From: Streptomyces sp. NBC_00376
GTDB taxonomy: Bacteria > Actinomycetota > Actinomycetes > Streptomycetales > Streptomycetaceae
Assembly (NCBI RefSeq): GCF_036077095.1
Contig: NZ_CP107960.1
Coordinates: 7,378,001-7,442,000, forward strand
Direction of reading: 5' to 3'
DNA: 64,000 bases
The notes under the pieces were generated by a model, which worked only from the letters and a program-made list of their open reading frames with translations, was not told the DNA's origin and did not search any database. Each line of letters starts with the position of its first letter. The first letter of the stretch is position 1. The position numbers and the translations under genes were made by a program. Shown one piece after another: positions 25,746-34,246 of the stretch.

Positions 25746-26513
25746 GTGAACGACGGCGGTCAGCGGCGGTACGGCCCGCTCGGCAGAATCCTGGTGATCA
25801 TTCCGACCTACAACGAGGCCGAGAACATCAAGCCGATCGTCAGCCGGGTGCGCGCCGCTGTGCCGGACGCCGACATCCTGGTCGCCGACGACAACAGCCC
25901 CGACGGCACCGGCAAGGTCGCCGACGAGATCGCCGCCGAGGACAGCCAGGTCCAGGTGCTGCACCGCAAGGGCAAGGAAGGGCTGGGCGCGGCCTATCTC
26001 GCGGGCTTCCGCTGGGGCACCGAGCACGGCTACGGCGTTCTCGTGGAGATGGACGCCGACGGCTCGCACCAGCCCGAGGAACTGCCCAGGCTGCTGACCG
26101 CGCTCAAGGGCGCCGACCTGGTGCTCGGATCCCGCTGGGTGCCGGGCGGGCGCGTGGTCAACTGGCCCAAGTCCCGCGAAATGATCTCCCGCGGCGGCAG
26201 CACCTACTCCCGGCTCCTCCTCGGGCTGCGGACCAGGGACGTCACCGGCGGCTACCGGGCCTTCCGCGCCGAGACCCTGGACGGCATCGGTCTCGACCAG
26301 GTCGCCTCGCAGGGCTACTGCTTCCAGGTCGACCTGGCCCGCCGGGCCGTCGAGGCCGGCTACCACGTCGTAGAGGTGCCGATCACCTTCGTCGACAGGG
26401 AGATCGGCGACTCGAAGATGAGCCGCGACATCCTGGTCGAGGCCCTCTGGCGGGTCACCTCCTGGGGCGTCACCTCCCGTACGAACCGGGTCCTGGGCCG
26501 CAAGGCGATCTGA
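25746..26513 (+). CDS. ppm1: Polyprenol monophosphomannose synthase, 255 aa
   Basis: GT2 family glycosyltransferase that moves mannose from GDP-mannose to polyprenyl phosphate; the lipid-linked mannose feeds O-mannosylation of exported proteins in actinobacteria. The start is GTG at 25746 with AAGGGG 6 bp upstream. Visible motifs: VIIPTYNEAENI (GT-A entry), ADDNSPDGTG, the metal-binding VEMDADGSHQPEEL, and GSRWVPGGRVVNWP. There is no fused acyltransferase or C-terminal membrane region, so it is the stand-alone catalytic subunit (DPM1-like); in mycobacteria the same domain is tethered to an Lnt-like partner. Followed 100 bp later by fxsA in the same direction. Confidence 0.93.
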   Translation: MNDGGQRRYGPLGRILVIIPTYNEAENIKPIVSRVRAAVPDADILVADDNSPDGTGKVADEIAAEDSQVQVLHRKGKEGLGAAYLAGFRWGTEHGYGVLVEMDADGSHQPEELPRLLTALKGADLVLGSRWVPGGRVVNWPKSREMISRGGSTYSRLLLGLRTRDVTGGYRAFRAETLDGIGLDQVASQGYCFQVDLARRAVEAGYHVVEVPITFVDREIGDSKMSRDILVEALWRVTSWGVTSRTNRVLGRKAI

Positions 26514-26612
26514 TCCGCCGAGCCCGCCGCGGACCGGCGGCGGGCATCGCGCCCGGCGGCCATGATCACCCCCTTGCGCCACTCGGACGCCCGTACGGGC
26601 ACACTGGGGACC

Positions 26613-27203
26613 ATGACGACCGGCACACCGCCCCCGACCGCCCCCAAGCGCTCCCGCGCCCGTACCCTCGTCCCCCTCGCCATCGCCGCCTGGGCGGTGC
26701 TGGAGATCTGGCTGCTCACCGTCGTGGCAAACGCGGCGGGCGGGTTCACCGTGCTGCTGCTCCTCGTGGCGGGCATCGTGCTCGGCGCCGCCGTGATGAA
26801 GCGGGCCGGCCGCCGGGCCTTCAGCAACCTCACCCAGACGTTCCAGCAGATGCCGGGGCAGCCCGGCGCCGCGACCGCCCCGCCCGCCGAGGGCTCGGGC
26901 GGCAAGGGCAACGGCTTCCTGATGCTCGGCGGCCTGCTGCTGATGATCCCGGGCATCGTCTCGGACGTGGCGGGGCTCCTGCTGCTGGTACCGCCGGTCC
27001 GTTCCTGGCTCGGCCGGTACGCGGAACGGTCGCTGGAGCGCCGGATGCGCGCCGCGACCCCCGGCAGCCTTTCCGACGCCTTCCAGCAGGCCCGCATCCA
27101 CCGGCCGGACGGAAAGATCGTCCAGGGCGAGGTCATCCGCGAGGACGGCGCGCAGCCGGGCGCACGCCACGACGAGGGCCCCCGGCCGCCGCTGACTCCC
27201 TGA
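26613..27203 (+). CDS. fxsA: FxsA family membrane protein, 196 aa
   Basis: FxsA proteins are small membrane proteins; in E. coli FxsA relieves exclusion of phage T7 by F plasmids. The start is ATG at 26613 (MTTGTPPPTAPKR). Membrane segments lie at about 20-42, 45-62 and 100-130, with the family pattern AWAVLEIWLLTVVANAAGGFTV (first helices) and LLMIPGIVSDVAGLLLLVPPVR (the G-I-x-S-D turn). The C-terminal 65 residues are soluble and charged. It ends 68 bp before a very strong bidirectional terminator shared with rbpA. Its role in Streptomyces is unknown. Confidence 0.88.
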   Translation: MTTGTPPPTAPKRSRARTLVPLAIAAWAVLEIWLLTVVANAAGGFTVLLLLVAGIVLGAAVMKRAGRRAFSNLTQTFQQMPGQPGAATAPPAEGSGGKGNGFLMLGGLLLMIPGIVSDVAGLLLLVPPVRSWLGRYAERSLERRMRAATPGSLSDAFQQARIHRPDGKIVQGEVIREDGAQPGARHDEGPRPPLTP

Positions 27204-27270
27204 GCCGGGCGTCCGGCGGACCGTGGCAGGACACGGCCGCCGGACGGACCGGGCCGCCCGGCGGACCGTG

Positions 27271-27331
27271 GTACGACAGAGCCGCGGGCCGTGACACACA
27301 TTGCGTGTCACGGCCCGCGGCTCTGTCGTAC
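27271..27331. terminator. Perfect 27-bp bidirectional terminator, fxsA / rbpA
   Basis: Arms 27271-27297 and 27305-27331 are exact inverted copies around a 7-base loop, between two converging genes. A second imperfect hairpin lies at 27211-27245. Confidence 0.9.
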
Positions 27332-27346
27332 CGAGGTGTTACGCGG

Positions 27347-27721
27347 TCAGGCAGACTTCCTGCTGTCCCGCGGGTGTACGGCGATGTTCATGGCTCCGGA
27401 GCGCAGAACCGCCAACCTCTCGGCGAGCACTTCCTCCAGCTCCTCGCGTGTGCGCCGCTCCATGAGCATGTCCCAGTGCGTACGCGCAGGCTTGCCCTTC
27501 TTCTCCTCGGGGCCATCCCCGTCCACCAGGAGTGCCATGGCGCCGCACGCCTTGCACTCCCACTCCGGCGGAATTTCCGCCTCTACCGAGAACGGCATCT
27601 CAAATCGATGTCCGTTCTGGCATGCGTACTCCACCGCCTGGCGCGGGGCCAGATCGATGCCGCGGTCCGTCTCGTAGCTGGTAACCACGAGTCGCGTGCC
27701 GCGGAGAGCTCGCTCACTCAT
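27347..27721 (-). CDS. rbpA: RNA polymerase-binding protein RbpA, 124 aa
   Basis: RbpA binds the RNA polymerase beta subunit and group 1/2 sigma factors and promotes open complex formation in actinobacteria. The whole family layout is visible: N-terminal tail, core domain with Cys34, His38, Cys56 and Cys59 (YACQNGHRF, ECKACGA), a basic linker (EEKKGKPARTHWDML) and the C-terminal sigma-interacting helix (MERRTREELEEVLAERLAVLR). Length is normal. The start is ATG at 27721 with GGGAGG upstream. A SigR-type promoter lies at 27783-27808, matching the known SigR control of rbpA under thiol stress in S. coelicolor. Confidence 0.97.
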   Translation of the reverse strand: MSERALRGTRLVVTSYETDRGIDLAPRQAVEYACQNGHRFEMPFSVEAEIPPEWECKACGAMALLVDGDGPEEKKGKPARTHWDMLMERRTREELEEVLAERLAVLRSGAMNIAVHPRDSRKSA

Positions 27722-27782
27722 GAATCGTGCCTCCCGGGCTTGTCGCCCACAGGACAGGTGTCGCTGTCGTCGTCATCCGGTC

Positions 27783-27808
27783 AACGTCCGGTCGGCGGTA
27801 AAGATTCC
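27783..27808 (-). promoter_or_regulatory. SigR-type promoter of rbpA
   Basis: On the minus strand GGAAT (27804-27808) and GTT (27783-27785) are separated by exactly 18 bp, the published SigR consensus. The leader would be about 55 bases. Confidence 0.75.
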
Positions 27809-27996
27809 CGTTGCCGGTCATGTGTCGCCCGTCGTGCCGCTGCTTTTTCAGGTTTCCCAGGGTTTCAAGTACCCAGCGATGCCCGGTTTGTCACATCTGA
27901 CGGAAGTTGTCACCCAACAGTTCGGTGTCTTCCGCTCGCAGTAACGGTCCTCCGGGCAGGCCAAAGGCGTACACTACCGGCCTTTCACTTCAACGT

Positions 27997-29370
27997 CTAA
28001 ATCCGTTCCGGAACGGGATTGCCGGCGGCCGCCACGGCCCGCCGTACCGGTACCCTCGCGAGCAGCACGGAACCGACCACGAAGAAGATCACCAACGAGA
28101 TGATCGCATCCCGGTAGCTGCCGGTCAGCTGGTACGCGAGTCCGAACACCAATGGCCCCAGCCAGCTCAGTCCGCGGTCGCTCATCTCGTACGCGGAGAA
28201 GTACTCGGCCTCCTTGCCGCGCGGCACCAGATGGGAGAACAGCGAGCGCGACAGCGCCTGGCTGCCGCCCAGGACCAGGCCGATCGCCGACGCCAGCGCA
28301 TAGAAGTAGACCGGCGCCCCGGCGGGGAGGAAGTAACCGGTGACGAGAATCAGCGTCCAGACGACGAGCGAGCCGAGGATCGTGCGCTTCGCGCCGTACG
28401 AGCGGGCCAGTCGGCCCATCCCCAGCGCTCCGGCCACCGCGAGCACCTGCACCAGCAGCACCGCCGTGATCAGGGTCGTCTGGTCGAGGTCCAGCTCCTC
28501 CGAGCCGTAGACCGAGGCCTGGGAGATCACCGTCTGCACGCCGTCGTTGTAGATCAGGTACGCCAGCAGGAAGGAGAGCGTCAGCGGATGGCGGCGCATG
28601 TCGCGCAGGGTGGCCATCAGCTGCCGCCACCCCGAACCGACCGCACCTTCGCCGCCCGGCGCCACCTGCCGGTCGCGCAGCCTGCGCAGCGGCACGATCG
28701 TGAAGGCGCCCCACCACAGGCCCGCCGACGCGAGGCAGATCCGCACCGAGTCGGACTCGGACAGGCCGAAGGAGTCGTGGCCCGTGTACAGGACCAGGTT
28801 CAGGACCAGGACGAGCGCACCCGAGGTGTATCCGAAGGCCCAGCCGCGCGAGGAGACCGTGTCCCGCTCCTCCGGTCCGGCGATCTGCGGCAGATACGCG
28901 TTGTAGAGCACCATCGACACCGAGATCGCGGCGTTCGCCACGATCAGGAGGAAGGCGCCCAGCAGATAGCGGTGGCCGTCCAGGAAGAACATGCCGGCGG
29001 TCGCGACGGCTCCTGTGTAGGCGGCGGCCGCCAGCAGCGGCTTCTTGCGCCCCGTACGGTCCGCGGCGGCGCCCACGATCGGCATCATGATCACCGCGAC
29101 CACGACGGACACCGAGACCGCGTAGGCGAACAGCGACCCGGCGCGGACCGGGATGCCGAGCGGGTGCACGAAGCCGTCGGCGTCGGCGGCCGCCTTGGCT
29201 ATCGAGGTGAGATAGGGGCCGATGAAGACCGTCAGGACGCTCGTCGAGTAGACCGAGCAGGCGAAGTCATAGAAATACCAGCCGTGTTGTTCACGTCTGC
29301 GGCTCGCGGCCTCGGCGGCATCCGCTGTCGGTTCCGTCGGCCCAGCGGTTTCCGCGGTCTCGGCGCTCAA
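27997..29370 (-). CDS. MFS transporter, Atg22/UMF1-like, 457 aa
   Basis: Integral membrane transporter with about 12 hydrophobic segments. The start is TTG at 29370 with GAGGGG 6 bp upstream (SAETAETAGP). The early motif WYFYDFACSVYSTSVLTVF is typical of the UMF1 branch (related to yeast Atg22), whose characterised members move amino acids. The MFS loop signature between helices 2 and 3 reads GAAADRTGRKKPLL, and the second half has GMGRLARSYGAKRTILGS. The 27-residue N-terminal tail is acidic and cytosolic. It follows the glycerophosphodiesterase gene after 46 bp in the same direction, so both are probably one transcript with yczE. Substrate not determined. Confidence 0.88.
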   Translation of the reverse strand: MSAETAETAGPTEPTADAAEAASRRREQHGWYFYDFACSVYSTSVLTVFIGPYLTSIAKAAADADGFVHPLGIPVRAGSLFAYAVSVSVVVAVIMMPIVGAAADRTGRKKPLLAAAAYTGAVATAGMFFLDGHRYLLGAFLLIVANAAISVSMVLYNAYLPQIAGPEERDTVSSRGWAFGYTSGALVLVLNLVLYTGHDSFGLSESDSVRICLASAGLWWGAFTIVPLRRLRDRQVAPGGEGAVGSGWRQLMATLRDMRRHPLTLSFLLAYLIYNDGVQTVISQASVYGSEELDLDQTTLITAVLLVQVLAVAGALGMGRLARSYGAKRTILGSLVVWTLILVTGYFLPAGAPVYFYALASAIGLVLGGSQALSRSLFSHLVPRGKEAEYFSAYEMSDRGLSWLGPLVFGLAYQLTGSYRDAIISLVIFFVVGSVLLARVPVRRAVAAAGNPVPERI

Positions 29371-29416
29371 CCCGCACCCCCTCGTCTCTCCCCGTGAAGA
29401 CGTCGCACGGCCGGTG

Positions 29417-30181
29417 TCAGGCCCAGGTTCCCCGCTCGCTCAGCACCGTGCGCAGCGTCTCGATGTGATCGGTCATGATGCCATCCACGCCGAGGTCGAG
29501 GAGCGCGGCCATCCGCTCGGGTTCGTTCACGGTCCAGACGTGCACCTGGAGCCCGCGCGAGTGAGCCTCGCGCACGAAGCGCCGGTCGACCACCCGGACG
29601 CCGTTCTGGCTCTCCGGCACCTGTGCGCACACCGCGCCGGCCCGCAGCGCCGCGGGTATTCCGTACGAGCGCAGCCGCAGGCCCAGCACCCCCCGGACGC
29701 CGTAGGAGGTGGCGAGCCGGGGGCCCGCCAGCCGGTGGGCCCTGGCGACCCGGGCCTCCGAGAAGGAGCCGACGCACACCCGGTCCCAGGCGTTCGTCCG
29801 GCGGATCAGCTCGATCAGCGGGGCCAGGGCGGTCCCGGCCTTGATGTCGACGTTCCAGCGGGCCCCGGGGAAGGTCTCCAGGAGTTCCTCGAAGAGCGGC
29901 AGCGGCTCCCGGCCCGCCACCCTGGCCCGCCGCACCTCGCTCCACGGCAGCTCGGCTATCCGGCCGCGGGTGTCCGTCACCCGGTCCAGGGTGGAGTCGT
30001 GGAAGGCCACCAGACGGCCGTCCGACGTGGTGTGCACATCGGTCTCGAAGTAGCGGTACCCGGCGTCGGCCGCCCGGCGGAACGCGGCCGTGGTGTTCTC
30101 GATCCCGTCCGCCGCGCCGCCGCGATGGGCGAAGGGGATCGTCGCGGGATGGTCCAGATAGGGGTGGCGTACTGAGGTCAC
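29417..30181 (-). CDS. Glycerophosphodiester phosphodiesterase, cytosolic, 254 aa
   Basis: Hydrolyses glycerophosphodiesters to glycerol 3-phosphate and an alcohol. The GTG start at 30181 overlaps the upstream stop (GTGA), so translation is coupled. GDPD motifs are in order: AHRGGAADGIENT (the catalytic His-Arg and metal-binding Glu), YFETDVHTTSDG, VAFHDSTLDR, WNVDIK, and the C-terminal VHVWTVNEPERM and GVDGIMTDH. No signal peptide, so phospholipid-derived diesters would be used inside the cell. It sits between the YczE-type and MFS membrane protein genes; an uptake-and-use unit is possible but unproven. Confidence 0.92.
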   Translation of the reverse strand: MTSVRHPYLDHPATIPFAHRGGAADGIENTTAAFRRAADAGYRYFETDVHTTSDGRLVAFHDSTLDRVTDTRGRIAELPWSEVRRARVAGREPLPLFEELLETFPGARWNVDIKAGTALAPLIELIRRTNAWDRVCVGSFSEARVARAHRLAGPRLATSYGVRGVLGLRLRSYGIPAALRAGAVCAQVPESQNGVRVVDRRFVREAHSRGLQVHVWTVNEPERMAALLDLGVDGIMTDHIETLRTVLSERGTWA

Positions 30182-30942
30182 TCCGGAAGTATGGCCTGCT
30201 CCGGTGTCCGGGCGGTGACGGCACTGTCGCCGTCGTCCGGCGCGGATGCGACGGCCTCCCCGCGGGCCGCGCCCTTCCCGGCCGCGCCCTTCCCGGCGGT
30301 GCCACCCCCGTCGGCCCCGGCCTCCGCGCCCGGCTTCCCGCCGACCGCGAAGAAGCGCAGGAAGAACTGGGCGAGCGGGCCGATGGCCAGGGCGTACACG
30401 ACCGTGCCGGCGCCGAGGGTGCCACCGAGCAGGAAGCCGGTCACCACGACCGCCACCTCGAGCAGCGTCCGCACCAGCCGGATCGAGCGGCCGGTCAGCC
30501 GGTGCAGCCCGGTCATGAGCCCGTCACGCGGGCCGGGGCCGAACCGTGCCGCGATGTACAGCCCCGTGGCGACGCCGTTGACCACGACCCCCGCGGCCAT
30601 CACGGCGATCTGCGCGGCGAGGCCGTGCACGTCGGGCACCAGCGCCAGCGTGCCGTCCATGGCTATGCCCACGACGAAGACATTGGAGACGGTGCCCAGG
30701 CCCGGACGCTGCCTGATCGGGATCCACAGCAGCAGCACGATCGCGCCGACGATGATCGAGACGACGCCGATGGACAGGTCGGTGCGCTCGGCGAGCCCCT
30801 GATGCAGCACGCCCCAGGGTTCGAGCCCCAGACCGGCCCGGACCAGCAGCGCCGAACTCGTCCCGTACAGCGCGAGACCGACGTACAGCTGGATCAGCCG
30901 GCGGGTGAGGTGCGCCCCGCGAGGGACGGTCGTGATGGACAA
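30178..30942 (-). CDS. YczE-like integral membrane protein, 254 aa
   Basis: Six or so membrane segments in the first 190 residues, with the YczE/YitT pattern RLIQLYVGLALYGTSSALL, VRAGLGLEPWGVLHQGLAERT and GPGPRDGLMTGLHRLTGRS. The C-terminal 60 residues are hydrophilic, Gly/Ala-rich and probably disordered. The start is TTG at 30942 with GGGGGC 7 bp upstream. Members of this family are often encoded next to MocR-type regulators, as here: the MocR gene diverges across 102 bp. The molecular function is unknown; transport of a vitamin-like or small amine compound has been suggested only by context. Confidence 0.85.
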   Translation of the reverse strand: MSITTVPRGAHLTRRLIQLYVGLALYGTSSALLVRAGLGLEPWGVLHQGLAERTDLSIGVVSIIVGAIVLLLWIPIRQRPGLGTVSNVFVVGIAMDGTLALVPDVHGLAAQIAVMAAGVVVNGVATGLYIAARFGPGPRDGLMTGLHRLTGRSIRLVRTLLEVAVVVTGFLLGGTLGAGTVVYALAIGPLAQFFLRFFAVGGKPGAEAGADGGGTAGKGAAGKGAARGEAVASAPDDGDSAVTARTPEQAILPE

Positions 30943-30966
30943 AGGGTGCCCCCTGGTGTGGTGGTA

Positions 30967-31040
30967 GTGGACTGATGCGTGTCACTCTGTGGCAGGGGAT
31001 TGGCTGCCAACTATGGCCAATCCGAGGAAGGTGGACTGAT
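30967..31040. promoter_or_regulatory. Operator region between yczE-like and mocR-like genes
   Basis: An 8-bp inverted repeat, GGATTGGC (30997-31004) and GCCAATCC (31016-31023), is centred between the two genes. A 10-bp direct repeat GTGGACTGAT occurs at 30967 and 31031, flanking it symmetrically. These are plausible binding sites for the MocR protein. Confidence 0.5.
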
Positions 31041-31044
31041 TTCC

Positions 31045-32544
31045 ATGGCTCAGTGGACTTCGGCAGTGGGTGCGGCCCAGCTCGCCCGGCAGCTCCGGGC
31101 CCAGCAGCCCCGGCCCGCCGGACCGGGCGCCCGCAAGCCGCCCGCCTATCGTGCGCTGGCCGACGGGATCCGTCTGCTCGTCCTCGAAGGCCGGGTGCCC
31201 GTTGCCGCCAGGCTCCCCGCCGAACGCGAACTGGCGCTCGCCCTCTCCGTCAGCCGCACCACCGTCGCCGCCGCCTACGAGGCGCTGCGGACCGAGGGGT
31301 TCCTGGAGTCCCGGCGGGGAGCCGGCAGCTGGACCGCCGTGCCCGCCGGGAACACGCTGCCCGCACGCGGACTGGAACCGCTGCCCCCGGAATCCCTCGG
31401 TTCGATGATCGACCTGGGCTGTGCCTCGCTGCCCGCCCCCGAGCCGTGGCTGACCCGGGCGTTCCAGGGCGCCATCGAGGAGCTCGCTCCGTACGCCCAC
31501 ACCCACGGCGACTACCCGGCCGGGCTGCCCGCGCTGCGGCAGATGATCGCCGACCGCTACACCCGGCGCGGGATTCCGACCATGCCCGAACAGATCATGG
31601 TCACCACCGGCGCGATGGGGGCGATCGACGCGATCTGCCACCTCTTCGCGGGCCGGGGCGAGCGGATCGCGGTGGAGTCCCCGAGCTACGCCAACATCCT
31701 GCAGCTGATGCGGGAGGCGGGCGCCCGCCTGGTGCCGGTGGCGATGGAGGAGGGGCTCGGCGGCTGGGACATGAACCGGTGGCGGCAGGTGCTGCGGGAC
31801 GCGGCGCCCCGGCTCGCCTATGTGGTCGCCGACTTCCACAACCCCACCGGCGCGCTGGCCGACGAGGACCGGCGGCGTGACCTGGTGGACGCGGCCCGCT
31901 CCGCCGGTACGGTCCTGGTCGTCGACGAGACCATGACCGAGCTCTGCCTCGACCCCGATGTGCGGATGCCCCGGCGGGTCTGCGCCTTCGATCCCGCGGG
32001 CTCCACCGTGATCACGGTCGGATCGGCGAGCAAGGCCTTCTGGGCGGGCATGCGGATCGGCTGGGTGCGCGCCGCCCCGGACGTGATCCGCAGCCTGGTG
32101 GCCGCCCGCGCCTACGCCGACATGGGCACCCCCGTCCTCGAACAGCTCGCCCTGAACTGGCTGATGCGCACCGGCGGCTGGGAGGAGGCCGTGCAGGTCC
32201 GGCGCGGACAGGCGAGGGAGAACCGGGACGCGCTCGTCACCGCGGTCCGCCGGGAGCTGCCCGACTGGGAGTTCTCGGTCCCGGACGGCGGCCTGACGCT
32301 CTGGGTGCGGACGGGCGGCCTCTCCGGCTCCCGGCTGGCGGTGGCCGGGGAGCGGGTCGGGGTCCGCGTTCCGTCCGGCCCCCGGTTCGGGGTCGACGGC
32401 GCCTTCGAGGGGTACGTACGGCTGCCGTTCACGGTCGCTGGGCCGGTCGCGGACGAGGCTGCGGTACGGCTCGCGGCTGCGGCGCAACTGGTCGGGTCGG
32501 GGGCGGGTGTGGGGGGCGAGACGCCGCGTACGTTCGTCGCCTGA
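31045..32544 (+). CDS. MocR-type GntR/aminotransferase regulator, 499 aa
   Basis: Fusion of a GntR winged helix (residues 35-110, LPAERELALALSVSRTTVAAAYEAL) to a fold-type I aminotransferase-like domain (130-480). The PLP-binding signature VGSASKAFWAGMRIGWVR carries the Schiff-base Lys, and FHNPTGALAD the usual Asn. The start is ATG at 31045 with GAGGAAGGTGG upstream (MAQWTSAVGAAQLARQL). MocR proteins (PdxR, GabR) sense PLP, amino acids or amines and typically control a divergent gene, here probably the yczE-like operon. The GntR plus aminotransferase length is normal. Effector unknown. Confidence 0.9.
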   Translation: MAQWTSAVGAAQLARQLRAQQPRPAGPGARKPPAYRALADGIRLLVLEGRVPVAARLPAERELALALSVSRTTVAAAYEALRTEGFLESRRGAGSWTAVPAGNTLPARGLEPLPPESLGSMIDLGCASLPAPEPWLTRAFQGAIEELAPYAHTHGDYPAGLPALRQMIADRYTRRGIPTMPEQIMVTTGAMGAIDAICHLFAGRGERIAVESPSYANILQLMREAGARLVPVAMEEGLGGWDMNRWRQVLRDAAPRLAYVVADFHNPTGALADEDRRRDLVDAARSAGTVLVVDETMTELCLDPDVRMPRRVCAFDPAGSTVITVGSASKAFWAGMRIGWVRAAPDVIRSLVAARAYADMGTPVLEQLALNWLMRTGGWEEAVQVRRGQARENRDALVTAVRRELPDWEFSVPDGGLTLWVRTGGLSGSRLAVAGERVGVRVPSGPRFGVDGAFEGYVRLPFTVAGPVADEAAVRLAAAAQLVGSGAGVGGETPRTFVA

Positions 32545-32558
32545 CCCGGGAAACGGGT

Positions 32559-32592
32559 GAGGGGTGACGGGCCGGCCGGCCCGTCACCCCTC
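32559..32592. terminator. Perfect palindromic terminator, mocR-like / FtsK-like
   Basis: A 34-bp exact palindrome (15-bp arms, GGCC loop) between two converging genes. Confidence 0.85.
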
Positions 32593-32604
32593 GGGCGGAT
32601 CCGC

Positions 32605-34209
32605 TCAGTCGGCGACCGCCATGCCGTCGACGGCCACGGCCACGCCCCGCGGCAGCGCCGGCTCAGGGACGCCCGTCCCGGCCGGCACGGCCGCCTCGAC
32701 GGGTGCCTGCCGTTCGGGGAGCAGCCCGAGGACCGCCTGCCGCTCCGCCTCGCCGGTCGCCTCGTCGTGCGGATCGGGCGTGGCCGGGACCTGGAGCCGG
32801 AGCACCGGACCGGTGCCGAGCCGCGCGTAGCCGCGGCCGGGCGGGACATCGGGTGCCGGGGTGGTGTGCGGCTCGGTCCCGAGCACCGACTCCACCTGCT
32901 CGCGGGAGCAGTGGCCGAGCGCCACCCGGGCCCGGCAGTGCGTGCGTACGGTCTCGCCGAGCGCGTCCAGGCCGTCGAACTGATCGGACAGGACGACGGT
33001 CACGTTGGCCGCCCTGCCGTGCCGCAGCGGCACCTGGAGCAGCTCCAGCGGATCGGGCCCGCCGCCGGCGGCGGCCAGGTGGGAGAGGGGGCCGGGGCGG
33101 TCCAGCAGGATCCAGAGCGGGCGCCGGGTGTCGTCGGGCGCGGGGTGGCCGGACTGCCGGGCCCGGTTCGCGGCGATCAGCCGGCGTTCCGTCTCGTGGG
33201 CCGCCCACTCCAGCGTCGCCAGTGCGCCGGCGAGCCCGCACTCCACGGCCAGGACGCCGTCGCGCCCGGTCAGGAACGCGTACTCGCCGGTTCCGCTGCC
33301 TTCGACGATCAGGATGTCGCCGTGCTGGAGCGCCTGGAGGGCGATGGAGCGCAGCAGGGTCGTGGTGCCGCTGCCGGGCTGCCCGATCACCAGCAGATGC
33401 GGCTCGGTGGAGCGGGCGCCGGTCCGCCAGACGACCGGCGGGGCGTCGCGGGTGGCGTCGCCGTCGTGCACCGGAACGGTGCGCTGCACCGCGTCGGCGT
33501 CCGTGAAGCCCAGTACGGTCTCGCCGGGGGCGGTGACGAAGCGCTGGGCGCCGATCGAGGTGGGCAGGGCGCCGAGGACGCTCATGACGAGCCGGTTGCC
33601 CTCCTCGTCCCAGGCGAAGTGGTACTCGCGGCCGCGGCCGGACTTGGCGTGCAGCAGCCGCTCGATCCTGGCCCGGGAGTCGGCCTCGCTGTCGGTGAAG
33701 TAGGCGGGGTACGTCACCTGGAGACGGGTCAGCCGCCCGTCGCTGTCGAACTCGTAGCCGCTGAAGGCCTTATCCCAGTCGCCGCCGTGGGAGAACAGCG
33801 GACCGGGGTCGTCGGCCACCGAGAAGTACGGCACGAGCGCCTCGTACAGGGACCGCAGCCGCGCGGTCTCCGCCTCGTCGGGACCGGTCTTCACCGGGGT
33901 CCGCTCCCGCCCCGCCCAGGCTGCCGCACCCATCACCGTGACCAGGGCGATCAGGCCCCCGTACGGCATGAGCGCGAACGCGAAGACGCAGGCCGCGACG
34001 ACGGACAGCGTGGGGCCACGCTTGTCCTTGGGCGTCGCGGCCCACTTCTGCAGTCCGGCCGCGGCCAGCAGCCGCAGACCACGGGTGATCGTGATCAGCG
34101 GATGGAGGACGTCCGTGGCGTTGTCGGCGGCCGTGCGCGCGAACTCGCGACTGCGAGTGATCGAGGCGCTGCCGCTGCTCAGAATGCGGGGGAGTGGTCG
34201 CCGGGCCAC
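32605..34209 (-). CDS. FtsK/TraB-like membrane ATPase-fold protein with altered Walker A, 534 aa
   Basis: The GTG start at 34209 has AGGAG 7 bp upstream. Two membrane segments lie at about 66-95 (LSVVAACVFAFALMPYGGLIALVTVM). A soluble region follows, then a P-loop-like domain from about 270: LLVIGQPGSGTTTLLRSIAL, a Walker B-like PLWILLDRPG, and a motif VTVVLSDQFDGLDAL. In the P loop the invariant Lys is replaced by Thr (G-S-G-T-T-T), so ATP binding as in FtsK/TraB is doubtful. The family resemblance to the DNA-pumping ATPases of streptomycete conjugative elements is by layout. It is preceded by a tiny SpdD-like membrane gene, so the pair may be a domesticated plasmid-transfer relic or a membrane sensor. 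Confidence 0.65.
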   Translation of the reverse strand: MARRPLPRILSSGSASITRSREFARTAADNATDVLHPLITITRGLRLLAAAGLQKWAATPKDKRGPTLSVVAACVFAFALMPYGGLIALVTVMGAAAWAGRERTPVKTGPDEAETARLRSLYEALVPYFSVADDPGPLFSHGGDWDKAFSGYEFDSDGRLTRLQVTYPAYFTDSEADSRARIERLLHAKSGRGREYHFAWDEEGNRLVMSVLGALPTSIGAQRFVTAPGETVLGFTDADAVQRTVPVHDGDATRDAPPVVWRTGARSTEPHLLVIGQPGSGTTTLLRSIALQALQHGDILIVEGSGTGEYAFLTGRDGVLAVECGLAGALATLEWAAHETERRLIAANRARQSGHPAPDDTRRPLWILLDRPGPLSHLAAAGGGPDPLELLQVPLRHGRAANVTVVLSDQFDGLDALGETVRTHCRARVALGHCSREQVESVLGTEPHTTPAPDVPPGRGYARLGTGPVLRLQVPATPDPHDEATGEAERQAVLGLLPERQAPVEAAVPAGTGVPEPALPRGVAVAVDGMAVAD

Positions 34210-34246
34210 GTCGATCTCCTGAAGGGGTGGGAACGGTCGCGGACGG

